Below are positions 26,397 through 35,129 of a stretch of DNA of 41,481 nt, one piece after another. The DNA comes from Pseudomonadota bacterium (lineage in GTDB: Bacteria; Pseudomonadota; Alphaproteobacteria; Reyranellales; Reyranellaceae): assembly GCA_018242505.1 (NCBI GenBank), contig JAFEBU010000006.1, positions 1-41,481 on the forward strand, read 5' to 3'. Each line of letters opens with the position of its first letter. The stretch's first letter is position 1. The position numbers and the translations under genes are program-made. The notes beneath the pieces are model-generated. The model was given only the letters and a program-made list of their open reading frames with translations, had not been told where the DNA came from and searched no databases.

Positions 26397-27098
26397 ATGC
26401 TTGAAGAACTCTTCCGTCAGGACGCCTATCTCAAAGAAGCCGACGCCCGCGTGACCGCCGTCGAGGAACGCGGGGTGCGGCTCGACCGCTCGATCTTCTA
26501 TCCGACCGGAGGTGGCCAACCCGGCGATACGGGTGCCCTGCGCTGGGATGGCGGAGAAGCCAAGGTCATCGACACGATCAAGGCTGACGGCAATAACGTC
26601 TTGCATATCCTGGCGTCCGAAGCGCCGCGTCCTGCGCTTGGGACTGCCGTCCATGCCGTGCTCGACTGGGACCGGCGCTATCGCCACATGCGCATGCATA
26701 CGGCACTTCATGTCATGTCTGCCGTGATCAAGGGCAATGTCACCGGCGGGCAGGTGGGTGCCGACAAGAGCCGCCTCGACTTCAACCTCGAAGGCGAGGT
26801 GCCGACCAAGGAATGGGTGACCGAGGAGATCAACAAGCTGCTCGCCGCCGATCACACTGTGGCGGCGCAATGGATCACCGACGAGGAACTCGCGACACGG
26901 CCGGAGCTGGTGAAAACCATGAGCGTGCGGCCACCGATGGGGGCCGGCCGCGTGCGTCTGCTCTCGATCGAGGACGTGGATCTGCAGGCCTGCGGCGGCA
27001 CGCACGTGGCGCACACGGCGGAGATTGGCCGCGTCGAATGCATCAAGATCGAGAACAAAGGCAAGATGAACCGGCGGTTCATCATCGCCCTGCCCTGA
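26397..27098 (+). CDS. Alanyl-tRNA editing protein, AlaX family
   Basis: A 233-residue free-standing editing domain related to the C-terminal half of AlaRS. The zinc ligands are visible: H101 and H105 in RMHTALHVMS, and C199 and H203 in QACGGTHVAHT. SIFYPTGGGQPGDTG (33-45) is the conserved glycine-rich start of the fold. Such proteins hydrolyse Ser-tRNA-Ala (sometimes Gly-tRNA-Ala) in trans. The extra N-terminal strands place it with the larger AlaX type. The gene lies between rbsK-like and sseA with 9- and 10-bp gaps, so it is expressed with sulfur-metabolism genes; whether that is functional or chance is unknown. Confidence 0.91.
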   Translation: MLEELFRQDAYLKEADARVTAVEERGVRLDRSIFYPTGGGQPGDTGALRWDGGEAKVIDTIKADGNNVLHILASEAPRPALGTAVHAVLDWDRRYRHMRMHTALHVMSAVIKGNVTGGQVGADKSRLDFNLEGEVPTKEWVTEEINKLLAADHTVAAQWITDEELATRPELVKTMSVRPPMGAGRVRLLSIEDVDLQACGGTHVAHTAEIGRVECIKIENKGKMNRRFIIALP

Positions 27099-27108
27099 GG
27101 AACGCCGA

Positions 27109-27966
27109 ATGACCTACACACGGCCCGATGCCCTCGTCAGCACGGAATGGCTGGCCAATCATCTCGAAGCGCCCGACATCCGGATCGTCGACGGTTCGTT
27201 CTACCTGCCGGCGCAGAAGCGCAATCCGCGGGCGGAGTACGAGAACCAGCACATTCCGGGAGCCGTGTTCTTCGACATCGACGAGATCGCCGATACGTCG
27301 AGTTCCCTGCCCCACATGCTGCCGTCGCCCGAAAAGTTCTCCTCGCGCGTGCGCAGCCTCGGCCTCGGCGATGGCAACAAGATCGTGGTCTATGACACGA
27401 CGCCCATGACCGGCGCGGCGCGGGTATGGTGGATGTTCCGCGCCATGGGCCACAAGGACGTGTCGATCCTCGACGGCGGCCTGCCCAAATGGATGGCCGA
27501 AGGGCGGCCGGTCACGGACGATCCGCCTCTGCCACGTGTCCGGCACTTCACGGCGCGGCTCGACAACACGCTGGTACGCTCGCTCGACGACGTGAGGGGG
27601 CTGATCGAGAACCGGCGCGAGCAGATCGTCGACGCCCGCGCAGCGGCGCGCTTCCGCGGCGAGGCACCCGAGCCGCGTGCCGGCCTGCGCAGTGGCCATA
27701 TGCCTGGAGCATTCAATCTGCCCTACAACGATCTGCTCGATCCCCGAACCGGGACGATGGTCCCGGCCGCACAAATCGCCGCCCGGATCGCCGCCGCAGG
27801 CTTCGATCCGGCGAAGAAGGTCACAGCAAGTTGCGGCTCTGGCGTCACAGCCTGCGTGGTGGCGCTCGGGCTCTATCTCATCGGCGCACCGCATGCGGCC
27901 GTCTATGACGGCTCCTGGACGGAATGGGGTGGGCGTGACGACACGCCAATCGTCACAGGCGGCTGA
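27109..27966 (+). CDS. sseA: 3-mercaptopyruvate sulfurtransferase
   Basis: A 285-residue two-domain rhodanese. The catalytic loop CGSGVTA, with Cys242 (SCGSGVTACVV), is the sequence that distinguishes mercaptopyruvate sulfurtransferases from thiosulfate sulfurtransferases. The N-terminal inactive domain carries STEWLANHLEAPDIRIVDGSFYLP and the typical IPGAVFFDIDEIAD. It transfers sulfur from 3-mercaptopyruvate, a cysteine breakdown product, to thiols or cyanide. The ATG has GAGGAA six bases upstream. The 3' end overlaps the GNAT gene by 32 bases. Together with cysK and metC it forms a local group of cysteine enzymes. Confidence 0.94.
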   Translation: MTYTRPDALVSTEWLANHLEAPDIRIVDGSFYLPAQKRNPRAEYENQHIPGAVFFDIDEIADTSSSLPHMLPSPEKFSSRVRSLGLGDGNKIVVYDTTPMTGAARVWWMFRAMGHKDVSILDGGLPKWMAEGRPVTDDPPLPRVRHFTARLDNTLVRSLDDVRGLIENRREQIVDARAAARFRGEAPEPRAGLRSGHMPGAFNLPYNDLLDPRTGTMVPAAQIAARIAAAGFDPAKKVTASCGSGVTACVVALGLYLIGAPHAAVYDGSWTEWGGRDDTPIVTGG

Positions 27967-28534
27967 ACTTTTCGCCCATCAACCGCCGCCGCGGGCGGAC
28001 GGTCGACTCGAGGTCACAATCACTTCCCTCGAGCTTACGCCCGATGAGTGGACTCGACGCGCCGAGCCGCCGGCAGTGTCCGTCAGCATTGTGCGCGAAC
28101 CGTCGCCAGGCGTCGCCCTATATCGCCAACTCTACGACCGCGTGGGACGACCGTGGCTCTGGTATGAGCGGCGGCTTCTCTCCGACGCGGCCCTGAGCAC
28201 ACTCCTCGCCAAGCCCGGACACGAGCTGCATGTGGTGCGTACCGGCTCGGATTTGGTCGGCTATTTCGAACTGGACGGCGACGAACTGGCCTTCTTCGGC
28301 CTCGTCCTCGACCATATCGGCCGCCGGATTGGTCCTTGGCTGCTCGATCGCGCGATCGAGCGCGGCCTTGCCCGCGGCTCGGAGCGACTACGCCTCAACA
28401 CAAATACAGTCGACCACCCGAGGGCGCTCGCGACCTATCTCAAGGCGGGGTTTCGCATCGTGCATCGCGAATCCAAGGTTCTGCAGGATCCGCGCATCCT
28501 CTGGCCCGACCTCTATCGCTGGCCGCCAGCTTGA
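27935..28534 (+). CDS. GNAT-family N-acetyltransferase
   Basis: A 199-residue acetyltransferase. The upstream half carries ITSLEL and ALYRQLYDRVGRPWLWYERRLLSD, typical of one GNAT branch. The acetyl-CoA binding part is degenerate-looking but present (HIGRRIGPWLLDRAIERGLARG), and the tail HPRALATYLKAGFRIVHRE is standard. The start is uncertain: GTG 27935 is the only good candidate, overlapping sseA by 32 bases and giving the length expected for the branch. Acceptor unknown. It is followed by metC after 21 bp. Confidence 0.8.
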   Translation: MTTRQSSQAAELFAHQPPPRADGRLEVTITSLELTPDEWTRRAEPPAVSVSIVREPSPGVALYRQLYDRVGRPWLWYERRLLSDAALSTLLAKPGHELHVVRTGSDLVGYFELDGDELAFFGLVLDHIGRRIGPWLLDRAIERGLARGSERLRLNTNTVDHPRALATYLKAGFRIVHRESKVLQDPRILWPDLYRWPPA

Positions 28535-28555
28535 GCCCTGTGTCATAGTGCTTTC

Positions 28556-29749
28556 ATGACTGCGAAGAAAACTTATACCAACCCCGATACCGTTTTGGCC
28601 GTCGCCGGGCGCGACCCGGACAACAACTTCGGCATCGTCAATCCACCCGTCTACCACGCCTCGACCATCCTCCAGCCGACCATGGAGAAGTTCGAGAACC
28701 GCATCCCGTTCGAGGGGTTCGGTTATGGCCGCAACGGCACCCCGACACAGAAGGCGTTGGAGGATGCGGTCGCGGCGATCGAGGGTGCGCACCGCTCGAT
28801 CGCCGTCCAGTCGGGGCTCGCCGCGGTGACCGGCGCGATCGTCGGCTTCCTGAAGGCCGGCGATCACATGCTGCTCACCGACAACGCCTACGGCCCGGCC
28901 CGACGCTTCGCCAACACCACGCTCAAAGGGTTCGGAGTCGAAACGACATTCTTCGATCCCATGATCGGCGCCGAGATCGAGAAGCTGATCAAGCCGAACA
29001 CCAAGGTCGTCTACCTCGAAGCGCCCGGCTCGCAGACCTTCGAAGTGCAGGATGTGGACGCCATCGCGGCCGTCGCCAGAAAGCACGGCGCGGCCGTCCT
29101 GATCGACAACACCTGGGCGACGCCGCTCTATTTCAAGCCGTTCGACCATGGCTGCGACATCTCCATCCATGCCGGCACGAAATACATCGTCGGTCATTCC
29201 GATGCGATGATGGGCATCATCTCCTGCTCGACGCGCGGGATGTTCGAGACCGCCAAGACGGCATGCCAGAGTTTTGGTTTCCATGCCGCGCCCGATGATT
29301 GCTACCTCGCGCTGCGCGGCCTGCGCACCATGGCGGTGCGGTTGCGTCATCACGAGAAGAGCGGCATCCACATCGCCAACTGGCTAAAGGCACGCCCGGA
29401 GGTCGACAAGGTGTTGCATCCGGCCCTGCCCGACTGCCCCGGCCACGAACACTGGAAGAGGCAGTTCAAGGGCGCCTCGGGTCTGTTCTCCTTCACCCTG
29501 CGCGACGGCTATAGCCGCAATGCGCTCGCGGCGATGCTGGACGGCATGGACATTTTCGGCATGGGAGCGAGCTGGGGCGGCTACGAGAGCCTGATGATCC
29601 CGGCCCATCCGGATCAATATCGTACCGCTGTCCCCTGGCCCGCCGGCAAGCATTTGCTGCGCGTGCACATCGGCCTGGAAGACGTCGAGGACCTGAAGAC
29701 CGACCTCGCCGAGGGATTCGACCGGCTGAACCGGGCGCACAACGCCTAA
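28556..29749 (+). CDS. metC: Cystathionine beta-lyase
   Basis: A 397-residue Cys/Met-metabolism PLP enzyme. The PLP lysine is K209 in IHAGTKYIVGHSD. Other markers are PPVYHASTI, GYGRNGTPTQKALEDA, AVQSGLAAVTGAI, YLEAPGSQTFEVQD (cystathionine beta-lyase rather than gamma-synthase), DNTWATPLYFKP and GASWGGYESL near the C-terminus. It splits cystathionine to homocysteine, pyruvate and ammonia in methionine synthesis and can also desulfurate cysteine. Cofactor-binding residues are intact. Gaps of 21 bp before and 15 bp after link it to the GNAT gene and the next enolase-superfamily gene. Confidence 0.94.
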   Translation: MTAKKTYTNPDTVLAVAGRDPDNNFGIVNPPVYHASTILQPTMEKFENRIPFEGFGYGRNGTPTQKALEDAVAAIEGAHRSIAVQSGLAAVTGAIVGFLKAGDHMLLTDNAYGPARRFANTTLKGFGVETTFFDPMIGAEIEKLIKPNTKVVYLEAPGSQTFEVQDVDAIAAVARKHGAAVLIDNTWATPLYFKPFDHGCDISIHAGTKYIVGHSDAMMGIISCSTRGMFETAKTACQSFGFHAAPDDCYLALRGLRTMAVRLRHHEKSGIHIANWLKARPEVDKVLHPALPDCPGHEHWKRQFKGASGLFSFTLRDGYSRNALAAMLDGMDIFGMGASWGGYESLMIPAHPDQYRTAVPWPAGKHLLRVHIGLEDVEDLKTDLAEGFDRLNRAHNA

Positions 29750-29764
29750 GCCTCCACTAACGCC

Positions 29765-30895
29765 GTGCGTATCATCGACATCCGGGAACGTACGGTCGAG
29801 ATCTCGCGCTACGGCGACCCTGCCGTGCCGTCGGGCGGGCTCACCACCAGCATCGTAGCACTGACGACGGACGTCGTGCGTCACGGTCGTTCCGTCGTGG
29901 GTTTCGGCTTCTCCTCCTTTGGTCGGTTCGGCCAGGGCGGCTTGATCCGGGAACGCTTTGCGCCGCGTCTCATCGCCGCTGGCAACGTCGATCCACTCGA
30001 AGGTTGGGCGGCGATGATGAAGGGTGAGAAACCAGGCGGTCATGGCGAGCGCTGCGTCGCGGTGGGCACGCTCGACATGGCGCTCTGGGATGCCGCGGCC
30101 AAGATCGCCGGGCTGCCGCTGCATGAGCTGCTGCGACAATGGTTCGGCGATCGCGGCAATCCCGTGTCGGTCCCGGTCTATGCAAGTGGTGGTTATGCTT
30201 ATCCCGAGAATGATCTTGCGCGGCTGAAAGACGAACTGCGTCGCTTTCAAGACACCGGCTATCGGCGCGCCAAGATCAAGATCGGTGCCTTGCCTCTTGC
30301 CCGGGATATCGAGCGCGTCAACACGGCCGCAGAGGTTTTTGCTGTGCCGCAATCGCTCGCCGTCGATGCCATGAACAGCTATGCGCCCGAGGCGGCTGTT
30401 GCCGCCGCGAAGGCATTGCGGCCCTACCGGCTGATGTGGTTCGAAGATGCCTGCGATCCCCTCGACTTCGAGGGTCAGGCGAAGGTGACCGCTGCATACG
30501 ATGCGTCGATCGCCTCGGGCGAAGCGCTGTTCTCCGTCGCCGAGGCGAGGTTGCTGGATCGTCACGGTGGCCTGCGCCGGGATCGCGACATCCTGCTCTT
30601 CGATCCGGTCCATTGTTATGGGTTGCCGGGATATCTGCAAATCGTGGACGCAATGGAAACGCGTGGCTGGAAGCGCTCGGCGTTCTGGCCGCACGGCGGC
30701 CATCTCTTCAGCCTGCATGCCGCGAGCGCACTCGACCTCGGCGGAACCGAGGTCAATCCGTCGAGTTTCTTGCCCTTCGGTGGTCTCGCAGACGGCGACA
30801 CCCTGTCGAACGGATGCGCATCACCGCCTGACCTTCCCGGAATCGGCTTCGAGAGCCAACCGGCGCTGGATCGCCTTTTCCGCAGCTTACTGTAG
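29765..30895 (+). CDS. Enolase-superfamily dehydratase, D(-)-tartrate dehydratase-like
   Basis: A 376-residue enzyme starting at GTG 29765. It follows the Bradyrhizobium D(-)-tartrate dehydratase (TarD) pattern closely. The N-terminal lid has [15 protein letters not shown] and [13 protein letters not shown], and [21 protein letters not shown] precedes the barrel. The catalytic KxK is K170/K172 in RAKIKIG; metal ligands are D201 (AVDAM), E227 (WFEDA) and E253 (ASGEAL); the second catalytic base is likely H310 in WPHGGH. Family knowledge says TarD dehydrates D-tartrate to oxaloacetate; DAMNSY here replaces the usual DANGR, so a related acid sugar is possible. No transporter or other sugar-acid gene is linked. 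It converges on zur with 5 bp between stops. Confidence 0.85.
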   Translation: MRIIDIRERTVEISRYGDPAVPSGGLTTSIVALTTDVVRHGRSVVGFGFSSFGRFGQGGLIRERFAPRLIAAGNVDPLEGWAAMMKGEKPGGHGERCVAVGTLDMALWDAAAKIAGLPLHELLRQWFGDRGNPVSVPVYASGGYAYPENDLARLKDELRRFQDTGYRRAKIKIGALPLARDIERVNTAAEVFAVPQSLAVDAMNSYAPEAAVAAAKALRPYRLMWFEDACDPLDFEGQAKVTAAYDASIASGEALFSVAEARLLDRHGGLRRDRDILLFDPVHCYGLPGYLQIVDAMETRGWKRSAFWPHGGHLFSLHAASALDLGGTEVNPSSFLPFGGLADGDTLSNGCASPPDLPGIGFESQPALDRLFRSLL

Positions 30896-30900
30896 CGCGT

Positions 30901-31386
30901 TCAGGCCGACCGACGGCAATCGGCACAGGTGCCCGTGACTTCGAGGGTCATGTCGCGGGCGACGAAGCCGTGCCGGCTCGCGCTCGCGGTGATCGTGTCG
31001 GCAACGCCATCGCTCTCCAGTTCCTCGGCGTTGCCGCATTCGCCGCAAATCAGGAAGAACCCGCGATGGGCCTCTCCCGGATGGCTGCAGCCGACAAAGG
31101 CGTTCATGCGCTCGATCCGATGGATCAGCCCATGCTCGATCAGAAAGTCCAGCGCGCGATAGATCGTGGGCGGCGCCGACCCCAGATCCTCGTTGCGGAG
31201 TTCGTCGAGCAGAGCGTAGGCGCCGACCGGCTTGTGACTCGACCAGACAAGCTCGAGCACGCGACGGCGCAGTGGCGTGAAGCGAAGCCCTTTGGCCGCG
31301 CACAGCTTCTCGGCCGCAGCGACGGCATCCTCGATGCAGTGGCTATGGTCGTGGGTCGGGGGGGCTTTGGCCGGCTTCTTCAACAC
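30901..31386 (-). CDS. zur: Zinc uptake regulator, Fur family
   Basis: A 161-residue Fur-family repressor, closest in pattern to Zur. The N-terminal winged helix has [22 protein letters not shown] and [22 protein letters not shown], almost the E. coli Zur order. The structural zinc cysteines are C114/C117 (ICGEC) and C154/C157 (TCADC). A His-rich stretch, THDHSHC (11-17), precedes the domain. With Zn bound, Zur represses zinc-uptake genes. The GTG at 31386 is the most plausible start, about 25 bases after the predicted transcript start; a TTG three bases later is an alternative. It is divergent from hisI, with overlapping promoter elements. No znuABC is present in the window. Confidence 0.86.
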   Translation of the reverse strand: MLKKPAKAPPTHDHSHCIEDAVAAAEKLCAAKGLRFTPLRRRVLELVWSSHKPVGAYALLDELRNEDLGSAPPTIYRALDFLIEHGLIHRIERMNAFVGCSHPGEAHRGFFLICGECGNAEELESDGVADTITASASRHGFVARDMTLEVTGTCADCRRSA

Positions 31387-31395
31387 AGTCTCGAT

Positions 31396-31424
31396 TTGCC
31401 AAGCGTAAACAGCCTGATTATACG
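31396..31424 (+). promoter_or_regulatory. Candidate hisI promoter overlapping the zur promoter
   Basis: TTGCCA (31396-31401), 17-base spacer, TATACG (31419-31424). The two divergent -10 boxes share the central ATTATA, so the two promoters probably compete or are co-regulated. Weaker than the zur promoter. Confidence 0.4.
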
Positions 31425-31446
31425 CCCCGTTCCTCTTCGAGGCCAA
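31417..31446 (-). promoter_or_regulatory. Sigma-70-type promoter for zur
   Basis: On the minus strand TTGGCC (31441-31446) and a perfect TATAAT (31417-31422) with an 18-base spacer, 30 bases upstream of the GTG start. The -10 box overlaps the -10 of the plus-strand hisI candidate promoter. Confidence 0.6.
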
Positions 31447-31455
31447 GGCACGCTC

Positions 31456-31878
31456 ATGTCCATCGCCGCACCCATGACCTTTCCGCAGGCTGCGATCAAT
31501 CAGATGATCGCAGCCATACAGTTCAACGCACAGGGGCTCGTCGCCGCAATTGCCCAGCAGCACGACACGGGCGAGGTGTTGATGATGGCCTGGATGGACC
31601 GCGATGCGGTTGCCGAGACCATGCGCACAGGTCGTGTCTGTTACTGGTCGAGATCGCGTCGGGCACCGTGGCGCAAGGGCGACACGTCCGGCCACATCCA
31701 GCAACTGGTCGATCTGCGGGTGGATTGCGACGGCGACACGCTGCTGGTCGAGGTCGAGCAAACCGGCGTTGCCTGCCACACCGGACGCCACAACTGCTTT
31801 TTCCGTGCGATCCGCAATGGCGAACTGGAGACCATTGCGCCGATCGAGGTCGACATGACGACAGCCGGGAGGGAATGA
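31456..31878 (+). CDS. hisI: Phosphoribosyl-AMP cyclohydrolase
   Basis: A 140-residue HisI, the zinc- and Mg-dependent enzyme that opens the adenine ring of PR-AMP in histidine synthesis. The three zinc cysteines are all present: C91 in VDCDGD, C107 in GVACHTG and C114 in RHNCFFR. The [19 protein letters not shown] block is the family signature. It is a stand-alone HisI without the HisE domain, as usual in alphaproteobacteria. The ATG at 31456 gives the standard start; the open frame upstream runs into zur on the other strand. Only this his gene is in the window, and it is divergent from zur, which is notable given its zinc dependence. Confidence 0.94.
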   Translation: MSIAAPMTFPQAAINQMIAAIQFNAQGLVAAIAQQHDTGEVLMMAWMDRDAVAETMRTGRVCYWSRSRRAPWRKGDTSGHIQQLVDLRVDCDGDTLLVEVEQTGVACHTGRHNCFFRAIRNGELETIAPIEVDMTTAGRE

Positions 31879-31879
31879 A

Positions 31880-32371
31880 TTGACTAAGCGTGGTTTTTCC
31901 CGGCGTACGTTATTTGGCGTCGCACTCGTCCTCCCTCTCGGTGCCTGCTCGAAGTCCGACCTGAACAGCCCGTTCGGCTACAAGCCCTTCACCCTCTCGG
32001 AGCGCGGCGACCGCATGGTGCGCTGGCTGCACAACCAGGGGCACGACGTCATGATGGCACCCGAGGCCTTCGCCGTGATGGGTCTCTACCGCGACGGACG
32101 CGACATTCCCGTGAAGCAGATGGCCATGGACGGACGCGACGGACGCTATGTCATCAGCCTGGTCAATATCCGCAAGATCCACGAGTTCGTGATGCATCGT
32201 CGCCAAGGCGACGTTCTGACGTTCCATCATTGCGACACGGCCTTCCGGCGCGAAAGCTCCGTCCGCTACCCGCGCAACGGCAAGCCGACGCTCATCCTGG
32301 ATGCCGCAGTCGCCGAAAGCGACTTCCGGCAACAGACCGCCTTTTGGTTCGCGGAGATGCCGGGGCGGTAG
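31880..32371 (+). CDS. Tat-exported lipoprotein of unknown function
   Basis: A 163-residue protein starting at TTG 31880, six bases after a GGGAGGG ribosome-binding site. The N-terminus combines a twin-arginine motif (FSRRTLFGV) with a lipobox (LGAC, Cys23), so it is predicted to be exported folded by Tat and lipidated. The mature part has GYKPFTLSERGDRMVRWLHNQGHDVMM, VKQMAMDGRDGRYVISLVNIRKIHE and TFHHCDTAFRRE. It starts one base after the hisI stop, so it is likely co-transcribed with hisI. I do not recognise the family. Confidence 0.78.
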   Translation: MTKRGFSRRTLFGVALVLPLGACSKSDLNSPFGYKPFTLSERGDRMVRWLHNQGHDVMMAPEAFAVMGLYRDGRDIPVKQMAMDGRDGRYVISLVNIRKIHEFVMHRRQGDVLTFHHCDTAFRRESSVRYPRNGKPTLILDAAVAESDFRQQTAFWFAEMPGR

Positions 32372-32386
32372 TATTGTGACGGTGGG

Positions 32387-33562
32387 ATGACAGTCGCTAC
32401 CGCCCCTCTCTCCCCCAAAAAGACCCTCACCGTGTGTGGCGGGGCGCACGCGCTGCACGACGGATTCTCCGACCTTCTCAACGTCCTCTACCCGCTGCTG
32501 CAGGCCCAGTTCGGATTGAGCTACGCCGCCGTTGGCGCGCTGAAGACGGTCTATTCGGGCGCAATGGCAAGCGGCCAGATCCCGTCGAGCCGGCTGGCGG
32601 GCCGCCTGGGCAACGTGAACGTCCTGGCCTTTGGCACGGCATTGGTTGCCCTGGGTTATGGCCTCGCGGGCTTTACCGGATCGATTTATGGCGTCGTCAT
32701 CGGACTGCTGCTTGCCGGGCTGGGGGGAAGCACCCAGCATCCCATCGCCTCGACCTTGGTCTCCGACGCCTTTCCCGGCCTCCGCTCGCGCGGAGCGTTG
32801 GGCACCTACAATTTCACCGGAGACCTCGGCAAGGTCGCACTGCCGTCCCTGTTTGCCCTCATCGCCGCGGCGTTCGGCTGGCGCGACGCGATGCTCGTCA
32901 CCGCCGCGATCGCTGTCGCGGGCGCCGGCGTTATCTTGGCAACGCTGCCCGCTCACAACGCGTCGATGACAAGGGTCAAAACCGAAGCCAAGCAGGTCGA
33001 AGGTCGGAACCGGCCAGGGGCATTTTGGCTCCTGTTCTTCATTCACACCGCCGACAGCTCCGTGCGCACGGGTTTTCTGATCTTCCTTCCCTTCTTGTTG
33101 CGCGCGAAGGGGGCTGACCTGCCCGCCATCGGCCTCTGTCTGTCGCTGCTGTTCGCCGGCGGCGCAGCAGGCAAACTGGTGATGGGTTGGGTCGGCGCAC
33201 GACTTGGTGTGGTGGCGTCGGTCGTGCTGACCGAGGTGGCGACGACCGCGCTCATCCTCGCGATCCTGCCGCTATCGCTTACAGGGTCGCTGATCCTGGC
33301 TCCCTTGCTCGGGTTGATGCTGAACGGCACGTCATCGGTGCTTTACGGCACCGTCCCCGAATTCGTCACCGCCGAGCGCCGTACGCACGCTTTCGCCATA
33401 TTCTACACTGGCGGATCCGTCGCCGGGGCCGCCAGCCCTTTCCTGTTCGGTCTGCTCAGCGACTCGATCGGTCTCGATGCCGCCATGGCAAGCGTCGCGG
33501 GGCTTGCGCTGATCACTGTCCCGCTTGTCATGGCATTGCGTCCCTCCTTCCGCGCGGGCTAA
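32387..33562 (+). CDS. MFS transporter, fosmidomycin-resistance-like
   Basis: A 391-residue protein with about 12 hydrophobic segments. The start (GGAHALHDGFSDLLNVLYPLL) and the next loop (VYSGAMASGQIPSSRLAGRLG) are typical of the Fsr-type MFS branch, with a TQHPIASTLVSDAFP stretch after helix 4. Such exporters remove drugs or metabolites; the substrate is not predictable. The stop codon overlaps that of the convergent M81 peptidase gene (TAA/TAG share bases in 33559-33562). It begins 15 bp after the Tat lipoprotein gene. Confidence 0.88.
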   Translation: MTVATAPLSPKKTLTVCGGAHALHDGFSDLLNVLYPLLQAQFGLSYAAVGALKTVYSGAMASGQIPSSRLAGRLGNVNVLAFGTALVALGYGLAGFTGSIYGVVIGLLLAGLGGSTQHPIASTLVSDAFPGLRSRGALGTYNFTGDLGKVALPSLFALIAAAFGWRDAMLVTAAIAVAGAGVILATLPAHNASMTRVKTEAKQVEGRNRPGAFWLLFFIHTADSSVRTGFLIFLPFLLRAKGADLPAIGLCLSLLFAGGAAGKLVMGWVGARLGVVASVVLTEVATTALILAILPLSLTGSLILAPLLGLMLNGTSSVLYGTVPEFVTAERRTHAFAIFYTGGSVAGAASPFLFGLLSDSIGLDAAMASVAGLALITVPLVMALRPSFRAG

Positions 33563-35085
33563 GCGCCGTTCCAGACCGGTCCCATGGGCCGGAGCCTGAT
33601 GCCCTTGCGCAAGTGCTTGTAAGGCATCTCGACAGGGTCGGTGATGTGCGCGCCGGGAGACTGGACGACAATGATCGTTTCTGCGATCGGCTGGAAGTCG
33701 GCGCGGAAGTGGACTGTCGATTTCAACCCCAGGATCGGCACCTTCGACGGCTCGACGCCGACATGCCGGAACATCTCCTGGTCGGCCGCCTGCACGCGCC
33801 GGCAGGCCAGCACTGCCGACACCCCGCTCGCTTCGTCGGTCACCAGTGCCATCGGGCCGATCTGGAATTTAGCGCCGCCATAGAACGGTCCCGTGCCGGT
33901 GAACTTGCCGTCGCCCAGCTTCACCACGCGCCAGTCGGCTTCGACCGGTTTTTCGCCGGCATAGCCGACTGCAGCACCGATGCCGCGCCGCATGACATTG
34001 CCTTCGCCTGTTTCGGCCGCCGCGCGAGCCGCCTCTTCATCGACGATCATGCCGATCACGGCGCCTTTCGCCTTCTGACGCATCAGCGCCGCCAGCAGAC
34101 CGACGGTGTCGGATGTACCACCCGCCCCGGGGTTATCCTGCACGTCGGCCAGCACGATCGGTTTCGTCGCCGTCTTTGAAAGATCGATGGCACGCAGTGC
34201 TGCCGCGTCCGGATCGAGCAGTTCGCCGGCAAAGGCCTTTTCCTGCACCTTCACCGCCTGGGCGAGCCGGTCGGCAGCCGCTTCCACCGTCTCCTTGTCG
34301 TGGCCGTAGACGACCAGCGCCGGCCCGCACTGCGCGATGTCGGCCGGCGGAAAGCCCGGCGTGTGCGTCACGCTCACGATGCCCTGGTTGTGGCTCTTTC
34401 CACCGGTCTCGATCTCGCCCACCAGGTCGAAGATGCTCTTGGCCGGCTCGATGAAGGTGGATTGCCAGACCAGCGGAATCAGGAAGTCGAGCTGGCGATA
34501 GGCGCGGTAGACAGGCCGCTTGTCCTTCAGCAGCCGGTCCAGAAGCTCGGCAGCGCGCCGCCCCGTGGCGGCCATGTCGATATGCGGATAGGTGCGGTAG
34601 CCCACGAGCGCAGTCGCAAGCCGCGCCATGTCCGGCGTCAAATTCGCGTGATAGTCGAGGCTGGCCACGATCGGCAGCTCATTGCCGACGACGCCCCTGA
34701 TGCGCCGCAGCCATTCGCCTTCGCCATCCTCTGTGTGCTCGGCCACCATCGCTCCGTGCAAATCGAGATAGATCGCATCGAACGGACCGAGCTTTCGGAG
34801 GTCCGGTTCAAACAACGCCCACATGCGCTCGTAAGCATCCCTGGTCACATAAGAGGCCGGCGGCGCCGACGCCCAGGCAAGCGGCACGATCTCATGACCA
34901 AGCTCCGCCAGCCGCTTGACTGCGCCGGCGATGGGAATGTTGAAGCCTTCAACGCCTGCGATCAGCTCCTTGCCGTGGAGCAACGGCGGCCAGGCATCGG
35001 CGCGCTCGAAATCGTTCCATGTCGCTTGCTGCGGTGCAAACGTATTGGTTTCGTGCTGAAAACCACCGACGGCGATACGCGCCAT
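33559..35085 (-). CDS. M81-family metallopeptidase (MlrC-like)
   Basis: A 508-residue member of peptidase family M81, known from MlrC, which degrades linearised microcystin. Typical blocks are GGFQHETNTFAP at the N-terminus, YLDLHGAMVAEHTEDGEGEWL, SLDYHANLTPDM, YRTYPHIDMAATGRRAAE and ADVQDNPGAGGTSDTVGLL. The Asp-x-His clusters (DLHGA, DYHAN, PHIDM) are the likely metal ligands. In proteobacteria most M81 proteins act on unknown small peptides or amides. The ATG has GGGGAG upstream. The gene is divergent from the lipoprotein at 35130, with 44 bp between starts. Confidence 0.92.
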   Translation of the reverse strand: MARIAVGGFQHETNTFAPQQATWNDFERADAWPPLLHGKELIAGVEGFNIPIAGAVKRLAELGHEIVPLAWASAPPASYVTRDAYERMWALFEPDLRKLGPFDAIYLDLHGAMVAEHTEDGEGEWLRRIRGVVGNELPIVASLDYHANLTPDMARLATALVGYRTYPHIDMAATGRRAAELLDRLLKDKRPVYRAYRQLDFLIPLVWQSTFIEPAKSIFDLVGEIETGGKSHNQGIVSVTHTPGFPPADIAQCGPALVVYGHDKETVEAAADRLAQAVKVQEKAFAGELLDPDAAALRAIDLSKTATKPIVLADVQDNPGAGGTSDTVGLLAALMRQKAKGAVIGMIVDEEAARAAAETGEGNVMRRGIGAAVGYAGEKPVEADWRVVKLGDGKFTGTGPFYGGAKFQIGPMALVTDEASGVSAVLACRRVQAADQEMFRHVGVEPSKVPILGLKSTVHFRADFQPIAETIIVVQSPGAHITDPVEMPYKHLRKGIRLRPMGPVWNGA

Positions 35086-35129
35086 ACTGCTCCCCTTCCT
35101 ATATGCTGGGCAGCGACCATATCATCGTC

